Below, in pieces: positions 51,627 through 59,422 of a DNA stretch of 64,000 nt. Source of the DNA: Nocardioides sp. YR527. Lineage in GTDB: Bacteria > Actinomycetota > Actinomycetes > Propionibacteriales > Nocardioidaceae. The position numbers and the translations under genes are program-made. The stretch is taken from contig NZ_FNFN01000003.1 of NCBI RefSeq assembly GCF_900101045.1, positions 310,001 through 374,000 of the forward strand. Direction: 5' to 3'. A model generated the notes under the pieces. The model did no database searches. It was given only the letters and a program-made list of their open reading frames with translations, and had not been told where the DNA came from. The first letter of the stretch is position 1. Each line of letters begins with the position of its first letter.

Positions 51627-51931
51627 GTCCCGTCGGGCAGGACGCCGGGGTCGCCGCGGAACGTACGCGCCTGGCCTGGGCACGCACGTCGCTCTCGCTC
51701 GCCGCGGCGATGGCCGTCGCTGCCCGGGTCGCGCTTCCGTGGCTGGGCTGGTGGGCGCTCGGTGTGTTCGTGGCCGGCGCCGCGATCCTCGCTTGGTGGA
51801 ACCTGCTCCTCGACCGGGCCGCCCGCGACGCAGATGCTGCGCAGGTCGGAGCCGGACGCGCCGCCGTGGTGGCCGGCACGACCGTCGTCATCTGCCTGCT
51901 CGGACTGACCGCTCGCCTGGCGGCAGCTTGA
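51623..51931 (+). CDS. second DUF202-like membrane protein
   Basis: A 102-aa protein with a degenerate DUF202 motif (AAERTRLAWARTSLSLAAAMAVAARVAL) and two further hydrophobic segments (LGWWALGVFVAGAAILAWW and AVVAGTTVVICLLGLTARL). The pair with the preceding gene is the YidH-YidG arrangement, two small related membrane proteins encoded in tandem and likely acting as a heteromer. ATGA overlap with its partner. Confidence 0.82.
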   Translation: MSPVGQDAGVAAERTRLAWARTSLSLAAAMAVAARVALPWLGWWALGVFVAGAAILAWWNLLLDRAARDADAAQVGAGRAAVVAGTTVVICLLGLTARLAAA

Positions 51932-51940
51932 TCGCCCCGC

Positions 51941-52666
51941 TCAGCGGGGGAGTGCGGCGAGCTCGCTCAGCTCACGCTGGTAGGCGCGGTAGGTCTCTCG
52001 CAGGTCCGCTGCCGGCCAGTCCGCCGGGCGGAGCTCGACGGGGAGGAGCGGGTCGTCGCTGAGGTGGCGCACGATCGCGGCCGCGGTGGCGAGACGGAGC
52101 GCGGGCTGGGGCGTCGACGACAGCAGGTCGAGCAGCCGCTCGGCCTCGCGTGCCCAGCCGCGGAGATCCCACAAGGAGGCGGCGAGCTCGCCCGGATCCT
52201 GCTCCGGTGTTGCCGTGAAGTCCTGCAGGACCGGGTCCGAGAAGCGCGGCCGCTGAAGGTTGGCCGGCCGGGTCCAGACCCCTTCGCGCAGCTCGGCGAG
52301 CCGGTGCGCCTTCAGGGCGTCGCGCAGCACGGCGCGTTCGGGGCCCGGTCGGCCGGCGGTGACCACGACGGCCATCTCCCAGGAGCCGTCCCACGCCTTG
52401 TCCGCCTTGTGCACCGCTTCGTCCTGATGAGCCTGTCGCTGGACGAGCCGCTCTCCGAGCCGGTAGCCGGTCTCCGTCCTGGTCAGGTCGCCGTCGCCGA
52501 CGGCGCGGGTGACCGCGACCCGCACGGTCGCCGGCGCGATGCCGAAGAACTGGCCGGCGCGGGCGAGGTCGGCCGGGGTCAGCGGGCTCGGGTGCGCGCC
52601 GAGCATCAGGCTCAGGATGGTGGAGCGGGCGGAGAGCGGAGCCAGTTCATCGCGCGCGGTAGCCAC
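51941..52666 (-). CDS. PaaX family transcriptional regulator
   Basis: A 241-aa PaaX-like repressor: SARSTILSLMLGAHPSPLTPADLARAGQFFGIAPATVRVAVTRAVGDGDLTRTETGYRLGERLVQRQ (N-terminal winged helix, of which FGIAPATVRVAVTRAV is characteristic), then the PaaX central and C-terminal domains (WDGSWEMAVV and the tail AYQRELSEL). PaaX proteins bind phenylacetyl-CoA, but others sense different CoA esters. Divergent from the AidB-like gene and therefore its likely regulator. No symmetric operator was obvious in the 92-bp gap. Confidence 0.85.
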   Translation of the reverse strand: MATARDELAPLSARSTILSLMLGAHPSPLTPADLARAGQFFGIAPATVRVAVTRAVGDGDLTRTETGYRLGERLVQRQAHQDEAVHKADKAWDGSWEMAVVVTAGRPGPERAVLRDALKAHRLAELREGVWTRPANLQRPRFSDPVLQDFTATPEQDPGELAASLWDLRGWAREAERLLDLLSSTPQPALRLATAAAIVRHLSDDPLLPVELRPADWPAADLRETYRAYQRELSELAALPR

Positions 52667-52758
52667 GCGGCCATCCTCTCATGCAACGTTTATCGACACG
52701 GTTGTGCCTGATTATGTAACATCGTGGTTGATGGCCTCCACCAGCAAGGGGTAGACGC

Positions 52759-54384
52759 ATGACCAGCACGCACGAGGTGTTCAACCAGGTCCCGCCGTTG
52801 GTGGGTCACAACACGGCCGGTGACCCGGTCCTGCGGGAGGGCCTCGAGCGCGAGGGCGCGGCGTGGGCGCTGCCGGAGATCGACGAGCTGGGACGCCTCG
52901 CCGGCACCACCGAGGCGCAGGAGTGGGGCCGCCTCGCCGAGCGGGTGCCGCCGCGTCTGCACACCCATGACCGCTACGGCAATCGGGTCGACGAGGTCGA
53001 GTACGTCCCGGCGTACCACCAGCTGATGACGACCGCGGTGGAGCACGGCCTGCACGCCGCCCCCTGGGCCGACGACCGGCCCGGCGCCCACGTCGCCCGG
53101 GCCGCGAAGTTCTACGCCTGGAACGTCGACGCGGGCCACGGCTGCCCGATCTCGATGACCTACGCCGTGGTCCCGGCGCTGCGGGCCAACCCCGAGCTCG
53201 CCGCGAGGTTCGAGCCGCTGCTGACCAACCGGACGTACGACTTCGGTGTGCGTGATCCCGAGACCAAGAGCGGTCTGATCGCCGGGATGTCGATGACCGA
53301 GAAGCAGGGCGGCTCCGACGTACGCGCAAACACGACCACCGCGACCGAGCAGTCCGACGGCACCTACGTCCTGCGCGGGCACAAGTGGTTCACCAGCGCC
53401 CCGATGAGCGACCTGTTCCTCACCCTGGCCCAGACGCCCGCCGGCGTCTCCTGCTTCCTGGTCCCGCGCGTGCTGCCCGGTGGCGAGCGCAACGCGATGC
53501 GCTTCATGCGGCTCAAGGACAAGCTCGGCAACAGGTCGAACGCCTCCTCCGAGATCGAGTACGACGCGGCGACCGGCTGGCTTGTCGGCGAGGAGGGTCG
53601 CGGCGTACGCACGATCGTCGAGATGGTCAACATGACCCGCCTCGACTGCGTGATCGGCTCCTCGGCGGGCATGCGCACCGCGCTCACGATGGCCGCCCAT
53701 CACGCCAGCCACCGCAGCGCCTTCGGCAAGCCGCTGATCGAGCAGCCGGCGATGCGCAACGTCCTCGCCGACCTGCAGGTCGAGTCCGAGGCGGCGACCA
53801 CCGCGATGCTGCGGCTGGCAGGCGCCAACGACCGGGCGATCCGCGGCGACGAGGGAGAGGCCGCGCTGCGCCGGATCGCCCTCGCCGTCACCAAGTACTA
53901 CGTCTGCAAGCGGGCGCCGTTCATGGTCAACGAGGCCCTGGAGTGCCTGGGTGGGAACGGCTACATCGAGGACTTCGACGTCGCCCGCATCTACCGCGAG
54001 ATGCCGCTCCTCTCGATCTGGGAGGGATCGGGCAACGTGGCGGCGCTCGACGCCCTGCGGGCGCTGGCGAAGGAGCCGCACACCTTGGACGCGTTCCTGG
54101 CGGAGGCGGAGCTTGCCACCGGCGCCGACGCCAGGTACGACGCCGCGCTGGACCGGCTGAAGAAGGAGTTCACCTCCTTCGACGACCTCGAGTTCCGGGC
54201 CCGGCGGATCGTGGAGCAGCTGGCGCTGGTCTTCCAGGGCTCGCAGCTCCTCCGGAACGCACCGGCACCGGTCGCCGACGCGTTCTGCTCCTCGCGCCTC
54301 GGCCGCGACTGGGGAGGCGCGTTCGGGACGCTGTCGCCACGCGGCGACGTCACCTCGATCCTCGAGCGCGCGCTTCCGGCATGA
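52759..54384 (+). CDS. AidB-family acyl-CoA dehydrogenase
   Basis: A 541-aa protein closely following E. coli AidB: VFNQVPPLVGHNTAGDPVLREGLEREGAAW, then LGRLAGTTEAQEWGRLA, CPISMTYAVVPALR, GMSMTEKQGGSDVRANTT, VRTIVEMVNMTRLDCVIGSSAGMRTALTMAAHHASHRSAFGKPL, and a C-terminal EGSGNVAALDALRAL. FAD enzyme in the acyl-CoA dehydrogenase superfamily; AidB itself responds to alkylation stress and dealkylates or shields DNA. An isovaleryl-CoA dehydrogenase-like activity is possible. Divergent from PaaX. ATG 52759 follows AAGGGG. The stop overlaps a short repeat. Confidence 0.9.
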   Translation: MTSTHEVFNQVPPLVGHNTAGDPVLREGLEREGAAWALPEIDELGRLAGTTEAQEWGRLAERVPPRLHTHDRYGNRVDEVEYVPAYHQLMTTAVEHGLHAAPWADDRPGAHVARAAKFYAWNVDAGHGCPISMTYAVVPALRANPELAARFEPLLTNRTYDFGVRDPETKSGLIAGMSMTEKQGGSDVRANTTTATEQSDGTYVLRGHKWFTSAPMSDLFLTLAQTPAGVSCFLVPRVLPGGERNAMRFMRLKDKLGNRSNASSEIEYDAATGWLVGEEGRGVRTIVEMVNMTRLDCVIGSSAGMRTALTMAAHHASHRSAFGKPLIEQPAMRNVLADLQVESEAATTAMLRLAGANDRAIRGDEGEAALRRIALAVTKYYVCKRAPFMVNEALECLGGNGYIEDFDVARIYREMPLLSIWEGSGNVAALDALRALAKEPHTLDAFLAEAELATGADARYDAALDRLKKEFTSFDDLEFRARRIVEQLALVFQGSQLLRNAPAPVADAFCSSRLGRDWGGAFGTLSPRGDVTSILERALPA

Positions 54385-54402
54385 GCGAGCGCCAGCGAGC
54401 GA
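54382..54402 (+). repeat. short GAGCGAGCG...CAGCGAGCG repeat after the AidB-like gene
   Basis: The sequence TGAGCGAGCGCCAGCGAGCG (54382-54401) overlaps the stop codon of the preceding gene. It is like the GAGCGAGCGCAGCGAGCGA element common in intergenic actinobacterial DNA. Only one copy was noticed in this window. Confidence 0.4.
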
Positions 54403-54460
54403 CAATAAGCCTCAGGGCGCCGCTTCCGTATTCTTTGCCTTGCCCTACGGAGGCGGCGGC

Positions 54461-55228
54461 ATGACGGTCGAGGTCACCAAGGACGGTCCGGTCACCACGG
54501 TCCGGATCAACCGTCCAGAGGTACGCAACGCCGTCGACCTCGCGACGGCCGAAGCCTTGGTGGCCGCCTTCGAGGAGTTCGACGCCGATCCCGATGCCGC
54601 CGTCGCCGTGCTGCACGGCGAAGGCGGCACCTTCTGCGCCGGCGCCGACCTGAAGGCGGTCGCAGGAGGAGACCCCAACCGGTTCGAGCCCGACGGGGAC
54701 GGCCCGATGGGTCCCACGCGGATGCGGCTGGGCAAGCCGGTCATCGCCGCCGTCGCCGGTCATGCGGTCGCCGGGGGCCTGGAGCTGGCGATCTGGGCCG
54801 ACCTGCGGGTCGTGGAGGAGGACGCGGTCTTCGGTGTGTTCTGCCGGCGCTGGGGCGTACCCCTCATCGACGGCGGCACCGTCCGGCTGCCCCGGCTGAT
54901 CGGCGCGAGCAACGCCATGGACATGATCCTGACCGGTCGCGCCGTGGGTGCCGAGGAGGCCCAGCGGATGGGGCTGGCCAACCGGGTCGTCCCACCAGGT
55001 CAGGCGCTGGCGGCTGCCCAGGACCTGGCGCGACAGCTCGCCGCCTTTCCGCAGACCTGCATGCGTCGCGACCGGCTCTCGGTGCTGGAGCAGGAAGGGC
55101 TCAGCGAGCAGGACGCCCTGGCCGTCGAGTACGCCCACGGGGTCGTCTCGATCACCACGGACACCGTCGCGGGTGCGACGAGGTTCGCCGACGGGGCCGG
55201 GCGTCACGGCTCCTTCGGCACCGACTGA
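54461..55228 (+). CDS. enoyl-CoA hydratase/isomerase family (crotonase)
   Basis: A 255-aa crotonase-fold protein. The oxyanion-hole blocks are EGGTFCAGADLKAVAGG and VAGHAVAGGLELAIWADLRV, and the second conserved Glu/Asp region is FCRRWGVPLIDGGTVRLPRLIG. It adds water to, or isomerises, an enoyl-CoA. ATG 54461 follows GGAGG. It is on the same strand as the AidB-like gene, 76 bp later, and overlaps the convergent TetR gene by 25 bp at the 3' end. Confidence 0.9.
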   Translation: MTVEVTKDGPVTTVRINRPEVRNAVDLATAEALVAAFEEFDADPDAAVAVLHGEGGTFCAGADLKAVAGGDPNRFEPDGDGPMGPTRMRLGKPVIAAVAGHAVAGGLELAIWADLRVVEEDAVFGVFCRRWGVPLIDGGTVRLPRLIGASNAMDMILTGRAVGAEEAQRMGLANRVVPPGQALAAAQDLARQLAAFPQTCMRRDRLSVLEQEGLSEQDALAVEYAHGVVSITTDTVAGATRFADGAGRHGSFGTD

Positions 55229-55905
55229 ATGACGTACTGGCCCATCAGCACCTGGATCAGGCGGCGGCCGACGGACATGGCGTGGTCGCGGTCGGAGCCG
55301 GCGAGCCCGAGGAGCGGATCCAGGCCGCGTACGTGAGGGCCCAGGGCGATGTGCGGGAGCAGCATGATGATGGCGGCGACGAGGGCGTCGCGGTCGGTGT
55401 CCTCACGGAGAGCGCCGATCGCGAGGCCGATGTCTACCATGCCGCCGATGACCTCGAGATAGTCGACATAGACGGCCTCACGGACGGCGGCGAGCGCCTT
55501 GGGGTTGTGCTCGAGGTTGGCCGAGACCAGCATCTGCCGGTGACGCGGGTGGTCGTAGAAGTAGTCGATCCACGCGTCCATGAGCATCTTGACCGAGCCC
55601 AGGTAGTCGGTCATCCACGGGAAGTCGGCGCTCGCCACCTCCATCGCTGCGCGGATGTCGTGGCTGGCCCGGGCGATCAGGTGGACGAAGAGGTCGGACT
55701 TGTCGGGGAAGTACTGGAACAGGCTGCCCTTGGAGATCCCGGCCTCGCGGCAGATCGTGTTGAGGCTGGCGGCGTTGTAGCCCCGGACCCCGAACTCCTC
55801 TTCCGCTGCCCGGCGCACGGCATCGCGTTTGGCCTCCGGGAGACGCTCCCAGGTCGGCGTAGGCAATGGCGCCACCCGCCCTCTCTCGTGGCTGGACGCT
55901 CGCAT
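55204..55905 (-). CDS. TetR/AcrR family transcriptional regulator
   Basis: A 233-aa repressor: HTH EFGVRGYNAASLNTI with CREAGISKGSLFQYFPDKSDLF, a ligand domain rich in aromatic residues (FPWMTDYLGSVKMLMDAWIDYFYDHPRH) and a C-terminal tail. ATG 55905 is used because the longer start (55989) would put a strong operator inside the coding region; a GTG at 55875 is also possible. The doubled operator at 55960-55989 lies just upstream. It is divergent from the small gene at 56007, and either that gene or itself is the target. It overlaps the crotonase gene by 25 bp, tail to tail. Confidence 0.86.
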   Translation of the reverse strand: MRASSHERGRVAPLPTPTWERLPEAKRDAVRRAAEEEFGVRGYNAASLNTICREAGISKGSLFQYFPDKSDLFVHLIARASHDIRAAMEVASADFPWMTDYLGSVKMLMDAWIDYFYDHPRHRQMLVSANLEHNPKALAAVREAVYVDYLEVIGGMVDIGLAIGALREDTDRDALVAAIIMLLPHIALGPHVRGLDPLLGLAGSDRDHAMSVGRRLIQVLMGQYVIQSVPKEP

Positions 55906-55959
55906 CGTAGCGTGCTTCGTCCGGGTCCCTTGACCGTGCCGCGGCGACACCCCTAATCT

Positions 55960-55989
55960 GTGACCGGTGGTCATATGACCATCGGTCAC
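55960..55989. promoter_or_regulatory. doubled TetR operator, TGACC-N3-GGTCA twice
   Basis: TGACCGGTGGTCA (55961-55973) and TGACCATCGGTCA (55976-55988) are each a 5-3-5 dyad and are separated by TA; with one flanking base on each side the 30 bp form a near-perfect palindrome with a single mismatched pair. It sits between the TetR gene and the divergent gene at 56007. Confidence 0.85.
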
Positions 55990-56006
55990 GTTCGGGCGGA
56001 GGCGCG

Positions 56007-56402
56007 ATGTCGAGTACTGGGAATGACATTCTGAGGCGCCGTTCCCAGGCCGTCGCCGAGGCGGTGGCGTCCCGCTTCGCGCCGACGACCTACGCGCAGG
56101 TGGACCGGGTCGGTCGCACCGAGGTCCGGTTGACGATGCCGCATCACCTCGTCGAGTTCGAGCTGGACTGGATGGACGACCTGGTCGAGGTCTTCGTCCA
56201 GCCTCTGGGGTCGGGGAGACATGCTCGGCGGCGGCTGGTGGGGATGCTTCCCGCCTACGACCGGGCGCTGTTCGAGAGCGAGACCAGGCGAGCGGTCGGG
56301 CGCGGGGGCCTGCGTGGCATGGCCGCCCAGATCGACGCCGCCGCCCGCGCGTTCGAGCTGTTCTGCGACGACGCGCCGGCCTGTCGCGAGGCCGGCTTCT
56401 GA
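56007..56402 (+). CDS. hypothetical protein, divergent from TetR
   Basis: A 131-aa protein not recognised. It starts with a helix (RRRSQAVAEAVASRFAPT) and continues with a mixed central part (VRLTMPHHLVEFELDWMDDLVEVFVQPLG) and an Arg/Ala-rich helical end with two Cys (LFCDDAPACREAGF). It is probably cytoplasmic. Only 18 bp separate the operator at 55960-55989 from the ATG, so the TetR protein very likely controls it. No family assigned. Confidence 0.65.
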   Translation: MSSTGNDILRRRSQAVAEAVASRFAPTTYAQVDRVGRTEVRLTMPHHLVEFELDWMDDLVEVFVQPLGSGRHARRRLVGMLPAYDRALFESETRRAVGRGGLRGMAAQIDAAARAFELFCDDAPACREAGF

Positions 56403-56412
56403 CCCCGAGCGG

Positions 56413-56877
56413 TCACCCGAGCGGGAGCGGTCCGCTCTCCTTGGTGTTGCCGAACGCGAACGTGGTCTCGATGGAGGCGAGGGCGGGCATGGTGCGGAGG
56501 TTGTCGCGCAGGAACTGCTCGTACGTCTCGAAGGATGAAGTGACGATCTTCAGCAGGTAGTCGTGGTCGCCGGCCAGGACGTACGCCTCGGTGATGTCGG
56601 GGATGGCTCGCAGGTGCTCCTCGACGGCCTCGACCGCCTCGGTGGTGTGGGTGGCCATCTTGATGCGTACGAAGGCGGTGATGTTCATACCGACGGCGTG
56701 CGGGTCGACGACGGCGCGGTAGCCGCTGATCACGCCGGCCTCCTCCAGGGCACGTACGCGGCGCAGGCACGGGGAGGGGGAGAGGCCGACGCGGTCGGCG
56801 AGCTCCTGGTTGGTCAGGCGGCCGTTCTGCTGGAGCTCCCAGAGGATGTGCCTGTCGGTCTCGTCGAGCGTGCGCAT
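56413..56877 (-). CDS. Lrp/AsnC family transcriptional regulator
   Basis: A 154-aa feast/famine regulator: LDETDRHILWELQQNGRLTNQELADRVGLSPSPCLRRVRALEEAGVISGYRAVVD is the N-terminal HTH, of which LADRVGLSPSPCLRRVR is diagnostic, followed by the RAM domain (YVLAGDHDYLLKIVTSSFETYEQFLRDNL). Binds an amino acid. ATG 56877. Divergent from the EamA exporter at 56962, the common arrangement for an Lrp regulator that induces export of an amino acid. Confidence 0.93.
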   Translation of the reverse strand: MRTLDETDRHILWELQQNGRLTNQELADRVGLSPSPCLRRVRALEEAGVISGYRAVVDPHAVGMNITAFVRIKMATHTTEAVEAVEEHLRAIPDITEAYVLAGDHDYLLKIVTSSFETYEQFLRDNLRTMPALASIETTFAFGNTKESGPLPLG

Positions 56878-56878
56878 G

Positions 56879-56927
56879 GTGGCAGATTCTGCCACTGAGT
56901 GAAGCGATCGCGGCAGATTCGGCAATC
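56879..56927. promoter_or_regulatory. two Lrp boxes between lrp and the EamA gene
   Basis: GTGGCAG-ATT-CTGCCAC (56879-56895) is a perfect 7-bp inverted repeat with a 3-bp spacer; the related CGGCAGATTCGGCAATC (56911-56927) is a degenerate copy. The shared GGCAGATTC cores start 31 bp apart, about three helical turns, so dimers would sit on the same face. Confidence 0.75.
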
Positions 56928-56961
56928 ATTTGCGCTCGACTTGTCTCTATCATGGCGCGAC

Positions 56962-58047
56962 ATGAGGAAGTATCTGGGTTGGTCGGCGCTGGCGGCCACG
57001 GTCGCGCTCTGGTCGTCGTTCGCGCTGAGCACGCGCGGCATCGTCGGCTCCAGCCTCACCGTCGCCGACGCGGCGTTCCTCCGGTTCGCGACACCTGTCG
57101 TCCTGCTCGCCCCGCTGCTGCCGAGCACGATCAGGGCCGTACGCCGCGAGCGGCCCGCCGTCCTCGCGCTGCTGCTCGTGGGCGGCCTCCCGCACTTCCT
57201 CGTCTTCGCGTTCGGGGCCCAACTGACCAGTGCGGCGCTCACCGGGATGCTGGTCCCGGGCACGGTGCCGCTCTTCGTCACGCTGCTCGCGATGGCGCGC
57301 GGCCGGACCCTGATCCCGGCCCGGCGGGTGCTCGCCCTGGGGCTCATCACCGCCGGGGTCGGGGTCAGCGGGGTCCTCGTCGGTGGCGGAGCGTCCTTGG
57401 GCGGGGTCGGCCTGCTCCTCGTCGGAGGTTTCGCGTGGGCGGTGTTCACGACGGGGCTGCAGCGTACGAGCCTGACGCTGTTGCAGATGGTGCTGACCGT
57501 CTGCGTCGTCTCGAGCCTGGCGCTGCTCATCCTGGCTGGCTCCGGTGCGATGCCGTCGCACCTGCTCGCGGGCACCGCCGAACTCGGCGACCTCGTGGTC
57601 CTTACGGTGCTCCAGGGCATCGGGACCGGCCTGGGATCGACTCTCTGCTACGCCTTCGCCGTCAAGGCCCTGGGTGGCGGCCCGGCCTCGGTCGGGGGTG
57701 CGGTGAGCCCGGTGCTGACGGCCGTCCTCGCGGTTCCGATCTTCGGTGAGCGCATCGGCCTCGGCCTCGCTGTGGCCCTCGCCCTGATCGTGGCCGGGGT
57801 GGCCACCTACAACCGGGCCGGGGCCGCTCCGGACTCAGTCGACGATGCGACCGGCATCGAGCCGGATGAAGTGGCCGGCGGCGGCGATGCTCTCCTCGTC
57901 GTGGGTGACGCAGACGATCGTGGCGCCGCGGGCGGCCTCCTCGGCGAGGATCTCGCGGGTGCGCTGCCGGCTGGCGGCGTCGAGCCCCGCGGCCGGCTCG
58001 TCGAGGAGCAGGATCTCGGTGCGCTGGACGATGCCCTGAGCCAGTAG
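56962..58047 (+). CDS. EamA/DMT family exporter with an antisense-encoded tail
   Basis: A 361-aa frame. Residues about 1-290 are a normal ten-segment EamA (drug/metabolite) exporter: WSALAATVALWSSFALSTRGIV, LTSAALTGMLVPGTVPLFV, VTVLQGIGTGLGSTLCYAFA-like block, FGERIGLGLAVALALIVAGVATY. After GAAPDS the frame continues for about 70 more residues (GIEPDEVAGGGDALLVVGDAD and so on) that lie antisense to aztA (57835-58047), suggesting loss of the original stop. Divergent from the Lrp gene; probably exports an amino acid under Lrp control. ATG 56962 begins the first segment. Confidence 0.85.
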   Translation: MRKYLGWSALAATVALWSSFALSTRGIVGSSLTVADAAFLRFATPVVLLAPLLPSTIRAVRRERPAVLALLLVGGLPHFLVFAFGAQLTSAALTGMLVPGTVPLFVTLLAMARGRTLIPARRVLALGLITAGVGVSGVLVGGGASLGGVGLLLVGGFAWAVFTTGLQRTSLTLLQMVLTVCVVSSLALLILAGSGAMPSHLLAGTAELGDLVVLTVLQGIGTGLGSTLCYAFAVKALGGGPASVGGAVSPVLTAVLAVPIFGERIGLGLAVALALIVAGVATYNRAGAAPDSVDDATGIEPDEVAGGGDALLVVGDADDRGAAGGLLGEDLAGALPAGGVEPRGRLVEEQDLGALDDALSQ

Positions 58048-58479
58048 CGCACGCTGGCGCTGTCCGCCGGAGAGCTCGCCGAACGTACGCTGCTCGAGGC
58101 CGGTCAGTCCGACGCGCTCGATCGCCTCGGCGATCGCGGCCTGCCGGTCGGCCCACCGGGCCCGGCGGGCCCGGCGGCCCCAGGTCCCGATCGCGACGAC
58201 GTCACGAACGGTCACCGGCAGCGCGTCCGGCGTCGAGGGTCGCTGCACGACCAGGGCGAGCCGCCCCTGGCGGCTGACCCTGCCGCGCCGGGGGTTGCGT
58301 ACGCCCGCGAGGAGCTCGACGAAGGTCGACTTTCCCGACCCGTTCGCACCGGCGACGGCGGTCACCGTGCCGGGCGAGAACCGTGCGCTGATGTCGTGGA
58401 GCACGTCCTCGCCGGCGTAGCCGAAGCAGAGGCCGTGGGCGGCGAGGGACGGGGAGTCGGTCGAGGCGAGCGGGAGCAT
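57835..58479 (-). CDS. aztA: zinc ABC transporter ATP-binding protein AztA
   Basis: A 214-aa ABC ATPase: Walker A AGANGSGKSTFVELLAG (about 40-56), signature ELSGGQRQRALLAQG, Walker B ILLLDEPAAGLDAASRQ and H-loop IVCVTHDEESIAAAGH. The neighbouring aztB, aztD and aztC genes identify it as AztA, energising zinc import. ATG 58479 is 7 nt after a -10 TATAGT, so it is probably leaderless; GTG 58488 lies inside that promoter and is disfavoured. Its last 213 bp overlap the EamA tail. It is divergent from the rest of the azt operon. Confidence 0.92.
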   Translation of the reverse strand: MLPLASTDSPSLAAHGLCFGYAGEDVLHDISARFSPGTVTAVAGANGSGKSTFVELLAGVRNPRRGRVSRQGRLALVVQRPSTPDALPVTVRDVVAIGTWGRRARRARWADRQAAIAEAIERVGLTGLEQRTFGELSGGQRQRALLAQGIVQRTEILLLDEPAAGLDAASRQRTREILAEEAARGATIVCVTHDEESIAAAGHFIRLDAGRIVD

Positions 58480-58486
58480 GCGCGCC

Positions 58487-58526
58487 ACTATAGCAATTGG
58501 TAACCATTCTCATTAAGCGCTAGAGT
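58487..58526. promoter_or_regulatory. azt divergent promoters with Zur box
   Basis: On the minus strand a 15-mer TGAGAATGGTTACCA (plus 58498-58512) matches the actinobacterial Zur consensus TGAAAATGATTTTCA at 11 of 15 positions. Flanking it are TATAGT for aztA (minus, 58487-58492; 7 nt to its ATG) and TAGAGT for aztB (plus, 58521-58526; 8 nt to its GTG). Both messages look leaderless and both promoters would be blocked by one repressor. Confidence 0.75.
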
Positions 58527-58534
58527 CCCGCTCC

Positions 58535-59422
58535 GTGTCATCGATCACCGAGCCGTTCCGGACCGACTTCATGCTGCAGGCGCTGGCCGGCGGCGTCCTG
58601 GTGGCGGCCATCTGCGGGGTCGTGGGCACCTGGGTCGTGATCCGCGGGATGGCCTTCCTCGGCGAGGCGATCGGGCACGGGATGCTCCCCGGCGTCGCCC
58701 TCGCGACGGTCCTCGGCGCTCCGGTCATGGTCGGCGGCGCGGTGAGCGCGATCGTGATGAGCGCGACGATCGGAGCGCTCCAGCGCCGCGGCCGGCTGAC
58801 GTACGACACCAGCATCGGGCTGCTGTTCGTGGCGATGCTCTCGCTCGGCGTCATCATCATCTCCCACTCCCGCAGCTTCGCCACGGACGCGACTGCGATG
58901 CTGTTCGGCGACGTACTCGCCCTCGGGCCCGACGACCTCGCCGTCCTCGCGATCGCGCTGGTGGTCACCCTGGCGATCGCGGTCGGCTTCCACCGCGCGT
59001 TCGTCGCTGCGGCCTTCGACCCCCGCATCGCCCGTACGTTGGGCCTGCGGCCGCAGCTCGCGCAGGTGATGCTCGTCGGCCTGGTGACCCTCGCCGTGGT
59101 CGCCTCCTACCAGGCGGTCGGCTCGCTGCTCGTGATCGCGCTGCTCCTCGCGCCGGCGGTGGCTGCGGGGCAATGGACCACGCGGATCCCCACGACCATG
59201 GCCTGCGCCGCCGCGCTCGGCGCCGTCGCGGTCTTCATCGGCCTGACCGCGTCCTGGTACGCGAGCACCGCCGCCGGAGCGTCCATCGCCTGTGCGGCCG
59301 TCCTCACCGCGGTCACCTCGGGGCTGCTCCGCAGCGCCGTCGGTCTGCTTCGACGTCCGTCCCCCACCTCCGAAAGGACCCCATGCACCGCAGGACACTC
59401 GCCGGTATCGTCACAGTGCTGA
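58535..59422 (+). CDS. aztB: zinc ABC transporter permease AztB
   Basis: A 295-aa ABC-3 family permease with about eight membrane segments (LAGGVLVAAICGVVGTWVVIRGMAFLGEAIGHGMLPGVALA, LTYDTSIGLLFVAMLSLGVIII, LAQVMLVGLVTLAVVASYQAVGSLLVIALLLAPAVAA). The metal-passing HG and SH residues of the GEAIGHG block are typical of Zn/Mn permeases. GTG 58535 is preceded by a -10, suggesting a leaderless message. The 3' end overlaps the first aztD by 40 bp. Confidence 0.92.
   Translation: MSSITEPFRTDFMLQALAGGVLVAAICGVVGTWVVIRGMAFLGEAIGHGMLPGVALATVLGAPVMVGGAVSAIVMSATIGALQRRGRLTYDTSIGLLFVAMLSLGVIIISHSRSFATDATAMLFGDVLALGPDDLAVLAIALVVTLAIAVGFHRAFVAAAFDPRIARTLGLRPQLAQVMLVGLVTLAVVASYQAVGSLLVIALLLAPAVAAGQWTTRIPTTMACAAALGAVAVFIGLTASWYASTAAGASIACAAVLTAVTSGLLRSAVGLLRRPSPTSERTPCTAGHSPVSSQC

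Noticed and set aside
52667..52758. PaaX operator in the PaaX/AidB-like gap
   Set aside because: Only loose half-site similarity (GTTGTG, CAACG); no symmetric site could be supported.
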